A DNA stretch of 64,000 nt from Larix kaempferi (Eukaryota > Streptophyta > Pinopsida > Pinales > Pinaceae), in assembly GCA_027924585.1 (NCBI GenBank), contig BSBM01000299.1, forward strand, positions 32,402,501-32,466,500, in the 5' to 3' direction. Every line of letters begins with the position of its first letter. Position 1 is the first letter of the stretch. Shown piece after piece: positions 23,411 through 35,648 of this stretch. Made by a program: the position numbers and the translations under genes. The notes under the pieces are model-generated. The model saw only the letters and a list, made by a program, of their open reading frames with translations. It was not told where the DNA came from and made no database searches.

Positions 23411-26400
23411 AACATTCACACCATACAAGCAGAACCGACACTTGGTGATTCAGCAAGAGAAATTCCCAAGATAAAAGCAACGCTGGAAAATCGACAAGAA
23501 GACCATCAAACTTCTATGGTCGAGATCGAAGGTATGATACAAAACAAATCTATTTCAATTTTAATAGATCCAGGTGCAAGTTTGAGTTACATTTCAACTG
23601 ATTTAGTGAAAAGTTGCAAGTTAAAGGTAGAAAAATTTGATAATTCTTGGTTAGTTCAGCTAGCAACGGGCACTAAAAGAAAAGTTAAATAATTTTCCAA
23701 AAGTTATGATTTACTTATGAGTCAATTGAAAATGCAAGTTAATTTAAATGTTTTGCCATTAGGGTCATATGATGTGTTAATTGGCATGGACTGGCTTGAG
23801 CATCATAAAGTAGTACTTAACTGTTATGAAAAATCTTTTACTTGTTTGAATAATGAAGGTAATACTAAAACAGTAAAAGGAATTCCTAAGAAAACATCTT
23901 TAAATTTCTACTATGCAAGTAAAGGGAGTTGTAAGAAAGGGTTGTAAAATGTTTCCTGTGAATGTTATTAATGATGAATGTTCATCTAAAGAAGATAAGA
24001 TAAAACTAGAAGATATACCCATCCTTAGGGACTTTTTTTATGTATTCCCGGAAGAAATTCCACGACTACCCCCGAAAAGGGAACTTGATTTCACCATTGA
24101 CTTAGTACCGGGTGCAGTACCAAACTCAAAGGCTTCCTACAGAACTTGAATATTCTGGAGTTAAATGAATTAAAATCTTAGCTAGAAGAATTAATAGATA
24201 AGAACTACATAAGGCCAAGTGTGTCTCCTTGGCGAGCACCAGTTATCTTTGTTAAAAAAAAGTATGGTACTTTGTGATTGTGCATAGATTACCACCAACT
24301 TAATAAAATGACAATTAAAAATCGATATCCCTTTCCCCGCATTGACGATCTATTTGATCAGGTACGTGGAGCAAAGATATTCACTAAAATTGATTTAAGG
24401 TCTGGATATCATCAAGTTAGAATAAAGGATGAAGACATATTCAAAACTGTTTTCAGAACTCGTTATCGACATTATGAGTTCGTAGTTATTTCTTTTGGGC
24501 TAACTAACGCATCGACAGTCTTCATGTGTTTAATGAATAACATTCTGCCTAAGTACCTGGATAAGTTTGTAATTGTGTTCATGGATGATATTCTAATTTA
24601 CTCAAAAAATAAAGAAGAGCATGACGAACACTTAAGAATAATTCTGCAAGTTTTAAGGGAACATCAACTTTATGCTAAGTTCAGTAAATGTGACTTTTAT
24701 AAAGATAAAATACAATACTTAGGTCACATAATATCTAAAGACAGAATTTCTGTTGACCCAGATAAAATAAGATCAATTAACAAGTGGCCTATCCCTAAAG
24801 ACGTAACTGACGTATGGTCATTTATGGGAATAACAGGTTACTACAGAAATTTTATTGAAGGATTATCTAGAATTGCGAATCCCATAACTTCTTTGCAGAA
24901 GAAAGGGAATAAATCCGTCTGGGATAAAAAAATGCGAAGAAAGTTTTAAGAATTTAAAAGAGTTATTAACAACAACACCTATATTAAAAATTGTTGATCC
25001 TAATAAGGACTTCATTGTATGCACAGATGCATGTAACGATGGACTTGGAGGGGTCTTAACTCAAGAAGGTCATGGTATTGCTTTTGAGTCTAGAAAGTTA
25101 AAAATCCACGAAAAGAACTACACAACTTATGATCTAGAGCTAGCAGTCGTGATACATTCACTAAAAATGTGACGACATCACTTGATTGGAAGAAAGTTTA
25201 AACTAATGACAGATAATAAGGGTTTAAAATACTTGTTGGATCAAAAAAATCATAACGTAAGGTAAGCTAGGTGGCTAGCTTTTCTTAGTGAGTATGATTT
25301 CGAATTCAACACATTAAGAAAAAATAAAACAAAGTCGTTGATGTCTTGAGAAGAAATGCCAAATTAAGTTTTGTGGCAGCAATCAGCACATTTAAGACAT
25401 ATCCAGAAAATCAGATCGAAGAAGGAATTAAGAAAGATGAAAATTACCAAAATTTGCATGATAAAGTTGCTGAAATTTATCTGAAAATTTAATAACAGAT
25501 TACAGCATTAATGAAAAACGCTTAATGACTTATAAAAACAGAATTTATGTACCTAATGTGTCAAAAGTTAAACTGTTGATTTTGGATGAAGTTCATAAAA
25601 GTCCTTATTCGGGACAACCTGGTAAAGAAAGGATTACTTTTGGCCCAACATGAAAAATGAAGTGGTTGAATACATAGCTAGGTGTTTTGAATGTCATACA
25701 ATTAAGGTTGAACATCAAAACTCAGCTCGCCTATTGCAGACATTGCCTATTCCGGAATGGAAATGGGAAATTATAAGTATTGATTTTATTACAGGTATAC
25801 CTAAGAATCAAAAATAGAATGACTCCATAATGGTGGTTGTGGATAAACTTAGTAAATCTGCTCATTTTATTCTTGTTAAGACTACTTTGTGTTTATGAAA
25901 CAAATCTTTTGCTTACATGGGATTCCAAAGCTAATTATTTCTGACCGAGACTCCAAGTTTACTGGAAATTTCTAGACAACATTGTTTAAGGGTTTAAATA
26001 CTAAATTCAATTTTAGTACTTCTTTCCATCCACAAACTGACGGACAGACTGAAAGGGTTAATCAGATTTTAGAATACATGTTAAGAATGTATGTTAAAGA
26101 TCAACCAACTAAGTGGGAAGACTATTTGAATTTAGTTGAATTTGCATACAATAATCATTATCAAGCATCTGCTAGACTTAGTCCATTTGAGATTTTATAT
26201 GGAAGAAAATTTTGTACTCCTATTTCTTGGGATAACCCTGTTGAAAGATTAATGTTAGGACCAGATTTGTTAAAAGAGATGGAGGTAACCGTGAAACAGG
26301 TAGAAGGCAACTTAAAAGTTGCACGAGATAGACAAAAAAGTTATGCAGATCTGAAACGCACTGAAAGATAATTTTAGGTTGGAGATCACGTCTTTGTAAA

Positions 26401-26611
26401 TGTAAAACCCAAGAAAATTTCTTTTAAGCTTGGGAGTTGTGCTAAACTAGCACCAAGGTACAGTGGACCATTTGAAGTCCTATCAACAATTGGACCTGTT
26501 GCATATCAGTTGGCTCAACCATATAATTTAAGAATCCATAATGTTTTTCACATTTATGTTTTAAAGAAGTATGTGCACGATGCTACTCATGTGCTGAATT
26601 GGAATGACATA
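23411..26611 (+). pseudogene. pol of Tekay copy 2, broken; RT Asp pair intact
   Basis: Protease has [11 protein letters not shown] (Asp at 23567-23569). RT has [36 protein letters not shown] and the intact catalytic FMDD at 24578-24589. RNase H (about 24960-25300) has CTDACNDGLGG. Integrase (about 25340-26611) keeps SDRDSKF and QTDGQTERVNQ. Breaks include TAA near 23689, a frameshift near 23930, frame damage near 24148, TGA near 24276 (Arg codon in copy 3), a frameshift in the A-run near 24928, TGA near 25169 (Trp codon in copy 3) and TAA near 26369. Compared with copy 3, integrase has lost about 24 bp near 25625 and about 24 bp near 25887. Only this copy keeps both RT catalytic aspartates, but it cannot make a full polyprotein. 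Confidence 0.92.
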
Positions 26612-26836
26612 TAGGTGGAACCCGAAGGAGATTTTCAGGTGGAACCCGAAGGAGATTTTCAGGTGGAACCAGACTGTATTCTCGACAGGAGGGAAATTAT
26701 GCTCCGGAATTGTACCATACGGAAGGTAAAGGAGCAATGGAAGCACCTTAGCCCTGATGAAGCTACCTGGGAACTGGAAAGTAACATGCAGGCCACATAT
26801 CCAGTTCAATTCCAGGGAGGCTCTCACGAAGAATAA
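26612..26836 (+). pseudogene. chromodomain segment of Tekay copy 2, with amber codon and 24-bp duplication
   Basis: TAG at 26612-26614 sits exactly where copy 1 has TAG. The 24-bp block GTGGAACCCGAAGGAGATTT plus TCAG occurs at 26615 and again at 26639, adding eight residues (VEPEGDFQ) in frame. The chromodomain follows (ILDRREIMLRN, VKEQWKHLSPDEATWELES) and ends TAA at 26834-26836. The domain is open after the amber codon. Confidence 0.87.
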
Positions 26837-26875
26837 GCAAGATCGAGGATGATGTTGAGCTTAAGTGGGGGTGTT

Positions 26876-29800
26876 TGTAACATACCCCTTTGCTGAAAAC
26901 ATTTTATGTTTTAAAAAAACATTATCTTAACTTTTATTGTAAAGTTTTATATTTGGACAAGTTTCCAAGGATGACTGTAATTGCACAATATTATTATTTA
27001 AATAAATAAAATAGGCGATAATCACCCAAGGAGAACTATTGAAAGACTGTTTATTGACCCACTAGGTGGAATGGAATCTAGGGTAGAATGCAATGGACAA
27101 GTGGAACTGGAGCTTAAGGCTCATTTATTGAAAACTGACCACCCAAAATACCTAGGCATCTTTTTAAGAGCCATCAAATTTGGACTGAGGTTCAACACTT
27201 TTCCGAACGAGGAAATTTACCTTGTGGTTCTGCTGTATGCACACAAGAGATTTGATGAGGGGAAAAACTAGGTTTTTGATCATATTGTAAGTTTGCCTTG
27301 TTTACTGCTGAGTGCAAAGATTGAGGTGTATGGCAAGTCTCTATTGATTGTTGGTTATACAACCGGAGTGCCTTGCTTCTACGCAAAGTGTTCTACCTAG
27401 TGGTTAAGTAAATAGGCTCGGGGATCCAAAGGAGGCAAGTAGTTTTGCTGCTTATTCTGGAGAAGGTTGGGAGGAACATGCCTCCTTGGGTGTTTGTCCA
27501 CCCTATCTACATTTCCAGGCTCTACTTGTTATTTTTCAGTTCCTAAGTAGCTATAATTTATTTTATGTAATGTTGAACTAAGATTTAATTAGTCAAATAT
27601 TGGTAGGAATCATTATGCAAAAGTAAATGCTTGATTTCCTGAATTGATTATGATTCTATAAATTGTTGAGGAATTCATTCGAAATGATAGAATAGATTTC
27701 TTCCCTGCATTTTTCCACATAGTGTTGTTTGTACCATACTCTAGTATAGGGAATGTGTTTCAAAATAGATCAAAATGATATTATGCAATAGATAAAATGA
27801 TTGAAAAACTATCTGCCATGTTCCCTGTAATTTTTTGAAACTGTCTACATTTTGTATTTAAATATCTTATATTGTTCAGTCATAAAAATATACAGTAATA
27901 CTTAACTTATGCAAATATTAGATTATTTTTATATTCATAGTAACAGAAGTAAACATCTCCTATTCTGTACAAACCAAGGGTTTGGTTATAGATTAACTAA
28001 TCCCTTACAATAGGTACTTAATACACATAGTATCATCATTTCTTCTAATACATTATAATTTCTAAACCTCACTATTGCATTTCACTGGTATGTATGAAAT
28101 TTAAACAACTGCATAAAAATACATAACTATTATTACAAAACAACTTTCAAGTTTGACGAATATCCCAAAGATTAAAACCCTAATTAGAACCTTTAGTTAA
28201 AACAAATCTTTAGAAATTCTTGACTCAACTCAACTACACCGGAAAATTTTTCATGTAGTCTTTTTATTTTATTTTCTTAAATCTTCCATGAGTGTGAAAC
28301 CTTCATTATCCTTCTAGAGTCAAGCAAACAAAAACTAGTATTTAGTATTGATAGGATTCAAACCCAGTCTTACGGCTGAAACCCTCGATCTCTATCAAAA
28401 CATTTCGATAAGTTTCCAACTAGGATTAATTCCTTTACATAGCGACAGTATCACCATAAAATAAGAATTTCAACATTTCACAATAAAGTAACTACAACAC
28501 ATATTTCTTCCGACATCTGAAAATTTATGTAAAACACATTTTGTTATAGAGACAGGCATAGCCCTTATACCTCATTTTAAAACAGTTCACAAGTAAACGC
28601 AGACGACTAGGACGACACTAACTTTGTAACTATTTTACATAAAAACATTTACTTTTACAACAAAACCAGAGTTACAGCATTTACATATGCACCTCAGTGG
28701 AATCTTTTTCCGAAAAACAATCACTGACAATATCACTTCGAGACATAACATAAGTTAATAGGGTTCGAAACCCCAATCATTTAAACAAAAAGCAAGTTCA
28801 TTATTATAACAGTTAACATTATATTTATCCAAAACGCAGGGAGTTAAACCCTTTAGTCAACACCGAAAATTATCATGTTGCACAGTTATGGCATAAGGCA
28901 AACACAAAGTAAGCTGAGGATTCAATCCTCTTACATGCATTTGGATACCAAACACTACAACGATGATGAAAGCCACATCCAACCCCCATGACAGAGGCCT
29001 CGGGTAAAAGTCAGACAAGAATCAATAGTGCCATCTACAGGAAAACCACCAAGGCTTACCGGCTTCCTTATGCTTCTCCCCATGGTGCAACGAACTTAGA
29101 AAATTGTAGACGAAGGGGAACTGTCACATAAGCACATTGTGGTTAAAAAAAATGACGAGTATACATCTTAAAAACAAATACTTGCTAGTTGTTTTTATTT
29201 TGTAAAACCTTGAGACTATAACCATCACTTACCTGTAAGGAAGTCTTTTAACAAGAACCAACCGACAAGAACCAGGGACAACCATCATGATCGAAATAGC
29301 ACTAGAATGGCTCGGCTCTGAGAGCCACAATAGAGTTTAAGAAACAAACAGGTTATCGGTTCGAAACTCGGAGATCAGCCTCCATCCCTGCTGCTAACCC
29401 TAACTTTTCGCATGCTGGTCGGCCTCTCCTGAAAACCCCACTCACTACATAATAAAAACCTAAGCCATGCTTTCAAAGATCTTATCTTCTAAGTAGTTAA
29501 TGCTTCACCAAAACCCAAGTTCTATCACATGAAGATCGCCACGTTGGATGCCAATGGGAAGACCACTACTATGACTTTAATGCAATATTTATACCCCAAC
29601 TACCATCGTACAATCAAACCTGCATTCATATAATTAAACTCGATTATGGTTCAAACTCTCGGATATGTGTAGAGTGTAGTATGATTACAAGGTCAAAATA
29701 TGTATTTTTCCAATTGCTTACATTATATTATAGCTACAAAATGTAACATTTCATTAGACTATAGAATATATGCTAGGAAGATCATCATTTCTTACACTTT

Positions 29801-30851
29801 GATTATGGTGTGAAAACCATAGGGTTTTTCCAACATCATCTCATGGCAATTATCCCACTGATACTTATAGGATATGAGACTATAGGATATGTTATATATT
29901 AGGCTTAGGTTGTGATGCTAATTACTACATATAGAACTGTAGTGTATTAATGTTAGCTATTCTTGTTTCATTCAAACATTTCATTAATGAACAAACAATT
30001 ATTTTTCTTTGATATTAAAACTATAATATATGAGTTGTAATTATGTTTAGTATTCAAGGCACTAGCATTTACCAAAATATATAGACTATACTATTATTAG
30101 ATAGTATAGCTTAGAATTGCACTTTCATACTTAAGGTTTGTAATTATAGTTGGATCAAACCTTTTCCGTAAGTAGATCAATACAAATAACTAATACAAAT
30201 GGTACTTATAACCAGAAGTTATGTCTAGAACTCCAAAACAGTATTAACACCTAACTTGGAGGTGTCATCACTTATGATAGGTACTTAGAAATCTAGTATA
30301 TCTATTTATACGCAAGAATTAAGTTTTACAACTTAGAAGTCAAATGATGTTTCACATTTTCCACAGAACGTATGAAAGTAAATGATCTTAAATAGATGTA
30401 TTTTTTTATTGAAGAATAACTACGAAATACACATAAACATTACTAAACGCTTGACCTAGATTAGATGTCACCCAGAAATACTTCAATATTTTACAAGTGG
30501 AAGGCTAACTTAAACTTAATATAGGTTTCTTTTACTTTAGAAGCATCATTATTACCTGCGATCTGCAACAGAGGTTCAAATGCTTTAGCTACATAGCTAA
30601 GTAAGCCTCGAGGTTCCCCATAGGACCTCTTCATCATCAACAAAGAAAGTAAATAGTTAGCACATATAAATAAGAAAGTATCATAAAACAAAGTATCAAC
30701 GTAAAACAATTCTCAGAATTTAGTAGTATTATCAATATTAATTCAACTAGCTAGGTAGATTAAATTTTAGTATACTTCTGCATATCATTTATAGCATTAA
30801 ATGTACCTTAGAAAAAAATTTAAATTTTTGTGAATTTTTTAGGATGTCACT
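26876..30851 (+). repeat. second LTR of the Tekay chain, 3976 bp, shared by copies 2 and 3
   Basis: It starts TGTAACATACCCC after the purine tract AAGTGGGGGTG. It ends GGATGTCACT, with the terminal A changed to T, directly before a primer site. It serves as the 3' LTR of copy 2 and the 5' LTR of copy 3. It lacks about 85 bp present near 18140-18200 of the first LTR (the GAATCAAGTAACTAG to AAGTTCCTTGG part), a small deletion. Confidence 0.92.
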
Positions 30852-30993
30852 TGTGGTATGAGAGCGTGGTTCAAACTCTAGGCCTGAAATAGGCTCACGC
30901 GCACAAAACAGAAAATGAAAACAGAAAATCTAGTTAATAACTTTTATTTAAATTTTTTTTTGTACAAAACAACTTGATGTTTAATTTGCAGGT

Positions 30994-32260
30994 ATGAACA
31001 TACTGGAGGAATCAGCATAGGATGGATCTCCTCATAATGAACGTAATAATAACGAATAGGAAAATATTAATGAAGAAATCTACCTAGAACTTAATGATCA
31101 ATCATCTGAATTATTACGTACTGTTAAGGATTTAAAATCTTAAATAAAAAGTGTTAAGGAAAAAAAAAAGGATTTTAAGAGCACAAGAGGAATTAAATCA
31201 GATTTTATTGGATAAGTACCATCAAGATATAAGAGAAAATAAGTAAAAACTGAATCTAGAGCAATGTCCTACAAACACAGAGATAAGAAAGCTAAATACT
31301 ATAAAACTGAAAGTAACTATTCTTCTTCTTCTGAATTTGATGACAAAATTTATCGTAGAAAATATGATTCTGATCAGGACAATAGTGACAGTGATTGTGG
31401 TCCTAAGAAAAGATGTAAAAATTATGAAAAAATTTCATGAGAGTTTAAAAAGATAAAACCTCCAACTTTTAATGGTGAAAATGAAAAGGGAGAGGCAGCT
31501 GAAGCATGGTTGTACGGAATGAAGAAGTATTTTTAGATTTATAACTACTCATCGTAATTAAAAGCTAAGATGGCCATATACAATCTGACTGGAAGGGTAG
31601 ACATTTGGTGGCAAGATGTCAAAAGAGTTAAAAATATTAAGCACAAAGACATAAAATGGAGTACATTTAAGAACATGTTTAAGAAAAAGTTTTTATCCGA
31701 ACAGTACTACGAAGATAAGTCAAAAGAATTTTATGATTTAAAGATGGGTTCAATGACCATGAAGGAGTTATGTAGAAAATTTCTCAGCTTGTTAAGGTAT
31801 GTACCTTGCCTAGTTGAAGAAAAACCTAAGATACAAAGGTTTCTAAGATGTTTACCCTTCCACATAAAGGGCAGAATTGAGTACGATAACCCTTCAACTC
31901 TTGAAAAATCCATGAGGAAAGTTAATTTATGTTTTGAAAAGAACAAGAGAAGAGAAGGTGTATCGAGTTGGATAAGTAATAAGTCTAATAATTTTGAGCA
32001 TAAAAAGAAAAAAAAATTAATCAAAATTATGGAATTTTTAAGAAAAATTTTAATAACAGAAATTTTCAGAATCATAATAATTACAGAGGTAATACACCAT
32101 AGAATTTTACTGTTGCAAGGAATGTGCCTAATAATAATAACAACAACAATAATATGAACAACAACAGAAATTCTGAAGAGAAGCCACCTTTGAAGTACTA
32201 TGGTGGACCCCATACTAGATCTCAATGTCCATGCAACAGAAAGACGGTCAACAACATTCA
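30994..32260 (+). pseudogene. gag of Tekay copy 3, broken
   Basis: The ATG at 30994 aligns with the starts of copies 2 and 4. Stops occur near 31018 and 31058 and again in the N-terminal third. The core from 31570 is open (MAIYNLTGRVDIWWQDVKRV). A frameshift lies in the Lys/A-run near 32010. A run of eight or more Asn codons at 32124-32160 precedes the knuckle. The zinc knuckle is destroyed: six bases are missing and the first Cys is Tyr, leaving [15 protein letters not shown] packaging by this product is unlikely. Confidence 0.87.
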
Positions 32261-35200
32261 CACCATACAAGCAAAACCAACAGTTGGTGATGTAGCAAGA
32301 GAAATACCCAGGATAAATGCAGCGCTGGAAAATCGACAAGCAAACCATCAAACTTCTATGGTTGAGATCGAAGGTATGATACAAAACAAAACTATTTCAA
32401 TTTTAATAGATCCAGGTGCAAGTTTGAGTTACATTTCACCTGATTTAGTGAAAATTTGCAAGTTAAAGGTAGAAAAAAATGATAATTCATGGTTAGTTCA
32501 GCTAGCAACAGACACTAAAAGAAAAGTTACAGAATTTTCCAAAAGTTGTGATTTACTTATGAGTCAGCTGAAAACACAAGTTAATTTAAATGTTTTTCCA
32601 TTAGGATCATATGATGTGTTAATTGGCATGGACTGGCTTGAACAACATAGAGTAGTACTTAAATGTTATCAAAAATCTTTTAATTGCTTGAATAAGGGCT
32701 GTAAAATGTTTGTTGTGACTGTTATTAATGACGAATGTTCATCTAAAGAAGATAAGATAAAACTGGAAGATATACCCATCCTTAGCGACTTTTATGATGT
32801 ATTCCCGGAAGAAATTCTAGGACTACCCTCGAAAAGGGAACTTGATTTCACCATTGAGTTAGTACCGGGTGCGGTACAAAACTCAAAGGCTCCCTATAGA
32901 ATGAATATTCTAGAGTTAAATGAATTAAAATCTCAACTTGAAGAATTAATAGATAAGAACTACATAAGGCCAAGTGTGTCGCCTTGGGGAGCACCAGTTA
33001 TCTTTGTTAAAAAGAAGGACAGTACTTTGCGACTGTGCATAGATTACCGCCAACTTAATAAAATGACAATTAAAAATCGATATCCCTTGCCCCGCATTGA
33101 TGATCTATTTGATCAAGTACGCGGAATAGAGATATTCACTAAAATTGATTTAAGTTCTGGATATCATCAAGTTAGAATAAAGAATGAAGACATATTCAAA
33201 ACCGCTTTTAAAACTCGTTATGGACATTACAAGTTCGTAGTTATTCCTTTTGGGATAACTAACGCACCGGAAGTCTTCATGTGTTTAATGAATAACATTC
33301 TACATAACTACCTGGATAAGTTTGTAATTGTGTTCATTAATGATAGTCTAATTTATTCAACAACTAAAGAAGAGCACAATGAACGCTTAAGAATAATTCT
33401 ACAGGTTTTAAGGGAACATCAGCTTTATGCTAAGTTCAGTAAATGTGACTTTTATAAAGATAAAATATAGTACTTAGGTCACATAATATCTAAAGATGGA
33501 ATTTTTGTCGACCCAGATAAAATAAGAGCAATTAACGAGTGGCCTGTCCCTAAAGATGTAATTGACGTACGGTCATTTATGGGAATAATAGGTTACTACA
33601 GAAAGTTTATTGAAGGATTATCTAGAATTGCGAATCCCATAACTTATTTGCAGAAGAAAGGGAAGAAATTCGTTTGGGATAAAAAATACGAAGAAAGTCT
33701 TAAGAAGTTAAAAGCGTTATTAACAACAGCACCTATATTAAAAATTGTTGATCCTAATAAGGACTTCGTATGCACCAATGCATGTAACGATGGACTTGGA
33801 GGGGTCTTAACTCAAGAAGCGCATGTTATTGCTTTCGAGTCTAGAAAGTTAAAAATCCACGAAAAGAACTACGCAACTTATGATCTAGAGTTCAGAGCCG
33901 TGATACATTCTCTAAAAATGTGGCGCCATCACTTGATTGGAAGAAAGTTTACACTGATGACAGATAATAACGGTTTAAAATATTTGTTGGATCAAACAAA
34001 TCTTAACGCAAGGCAAGCTAGGTGGCTAGCTTTCCTTAGGGAGTATGATTTCGAAATTCAACACACTAAGGGTAAAGAAAACAAAGTCGTTGATGCCTTG
34101 AGCAAAAATACCAAATGAAGTTTTGTGGTAGCAATTAGCACATTTAAGATAGATCTGGAAAATCAGATCGAAGAAGGAATTAAGCAAAATGAAAATTATA
34201 AAAAATTGCATGATAAAGTTGCTGAAAATTTATCTGAAAATTTAATAATAGATTACAGCATTAATGAAAAAGGCTTAATGACTTATAAAGACAACATTTA
34301 TGTACCTAATGCGTGAAAAGTTAAATTGTTGATTTTGGATGAAGTTCATAAAAGTCCTTATTTGGGACACCCTGGTTATCAGAAAATGATAACTATGTTA
34401 AGAAAGGATTACTTTGGGCCCAACATGAAAAATAAAGTGGCTGAATACATAGCTAGGTGTTTTTAATGTCAGACAATTAAGGGTGAACATCAACACCTAG
34501 CTGGCCTATTGTAGCCATTGCCAATTCCAGAATGGAAATGGGAAATTATAAGTATTGATTTTATTACAAGTTTACCTAAGAATCATAAACAGAATGATTC
34601 CATAATGGTGGTTGTGGATAAACTTAGTAAATATGCTCATTTTATTCCTGTTAAGACTACTTTCAAAGCTGCTAACATTGCATATGTGTTTATGAAACAA
34701 ATCTTTCGCTTACATGGGATTCCAAAGGTAATTATTTCTAACTGAGACTCCAAGTTTATTGGAAATTTCTGGACAACATTGTTTAAGGGTTTAAATACTA
34801 AATTAAATTTCAGTACTTCTTTCCATCCACAAACTGACAGATAGATTGAAAGAGTTAATCAGATTTTAGAAGACATATTAAGAATGTATGTTAAAGATCA
34901 GCAAACTAAGTGGGAAGACTATTTGCATTTAGCTGAATTTGCATACAATAATCATTATCAAGCATCTGCTAGGCTTAGTCCATTTGAGATTTTATATGGA
35001 AGAAAATGCTGTACTCCTATTTCTTGGGATAAACCTATTGACAAATTAATGTTAGGACCAAATTTGTTAAGAGACATGGAGCTAATTGTGAAACAGGTAC
35101 AAGGCAACTTAAAAGTTGCAAAAGATAGACAAAAAAGTTATGCAGATCTGAAACGCACTGAAAGAGAATTTCAGGTTGTTGATGATGTCTTTGTAAAGGT

Positions 35201-35408
35201 AAAACCCAAGAAAATTTCTTTTAAGCTTGGGAGTTGTGCTAAACTAGCACCAAGGTAATGTGGACAATTTGAAGTACTATCAAGTATTGGACCTGTTGCA
35301 TATCAGTTGGCTCTTCCATCTAATTTAAGAATCCATAATGTTTTTCACATTTCTGTTTTAATGAAGTATGTGCATGATGCTACTCATGTACTAAATTGGA
35401 ATGACATA
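32261..35408 (+). pseudogene. pol of Tekay copy 3, least broken of the three but RT catalytic site lost
   Basis: The ORF 32124-33470 runs without a break from the Asn-rich end of gag through protease ([14 protein letters not shown], Asp at 32409-32411) into RT. The RT box reads FIND at 33333-33344 instead of FxDD, so the first Asp is lost. TAG at 33468-33470 replaces the Gln codon of copies 1 and 2. RNase H (33579-34118) is open and ends in TGA. Integrase pieces 34125-34316, 34518-34745 and 34884-35258 contain the linker, the D-containing SIDFIT and the SPFEILYGRK region. Stops lie near 34314, 34465, 34513, 34743 and 34843; the last falls in the QTDxQ(T)ER motif. It is inactive. Confidence 0.92.
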
Positions 35409-35609
35409 CAGGTGGAACCCGAAGGAGATTTTCAGGTGGAACTGGACTGTATTCTCGACAGGAGGGGAATTATGCTCTGAAATTGTACCATAGGGTAGGT
35501 AAAGGTGCAATGGAAGCACCTTATCCCTGATGAAGCTACCTTGGAACTAGAAAGTAACATGCAGACAGCATATCCAGTTCTGTTCTAGGGAAGCTCTCAC
35601 GAAGAATAA
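35409..35609 (+). pseudogene. chromodomain segment of Tekay copy 3 (CAG instead of amber)
   Basis: CAG at 35409-35411 joins integrase and chromodomain in frame, unlike copies 1 and 2. The domain itself is damaged: TGA near 35477 and TAG near 35495 interrupt ILDRRGIML and the following strand, and a further TAG precedes the terminal TAA (35607-35609). A single VEPEGDFQ unit is present. Confidence 0.85.
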
Positions 35610-35648
35610 GCAACATCGAGGACGATGTTGAGCTTAAGTGAGGGTGTT

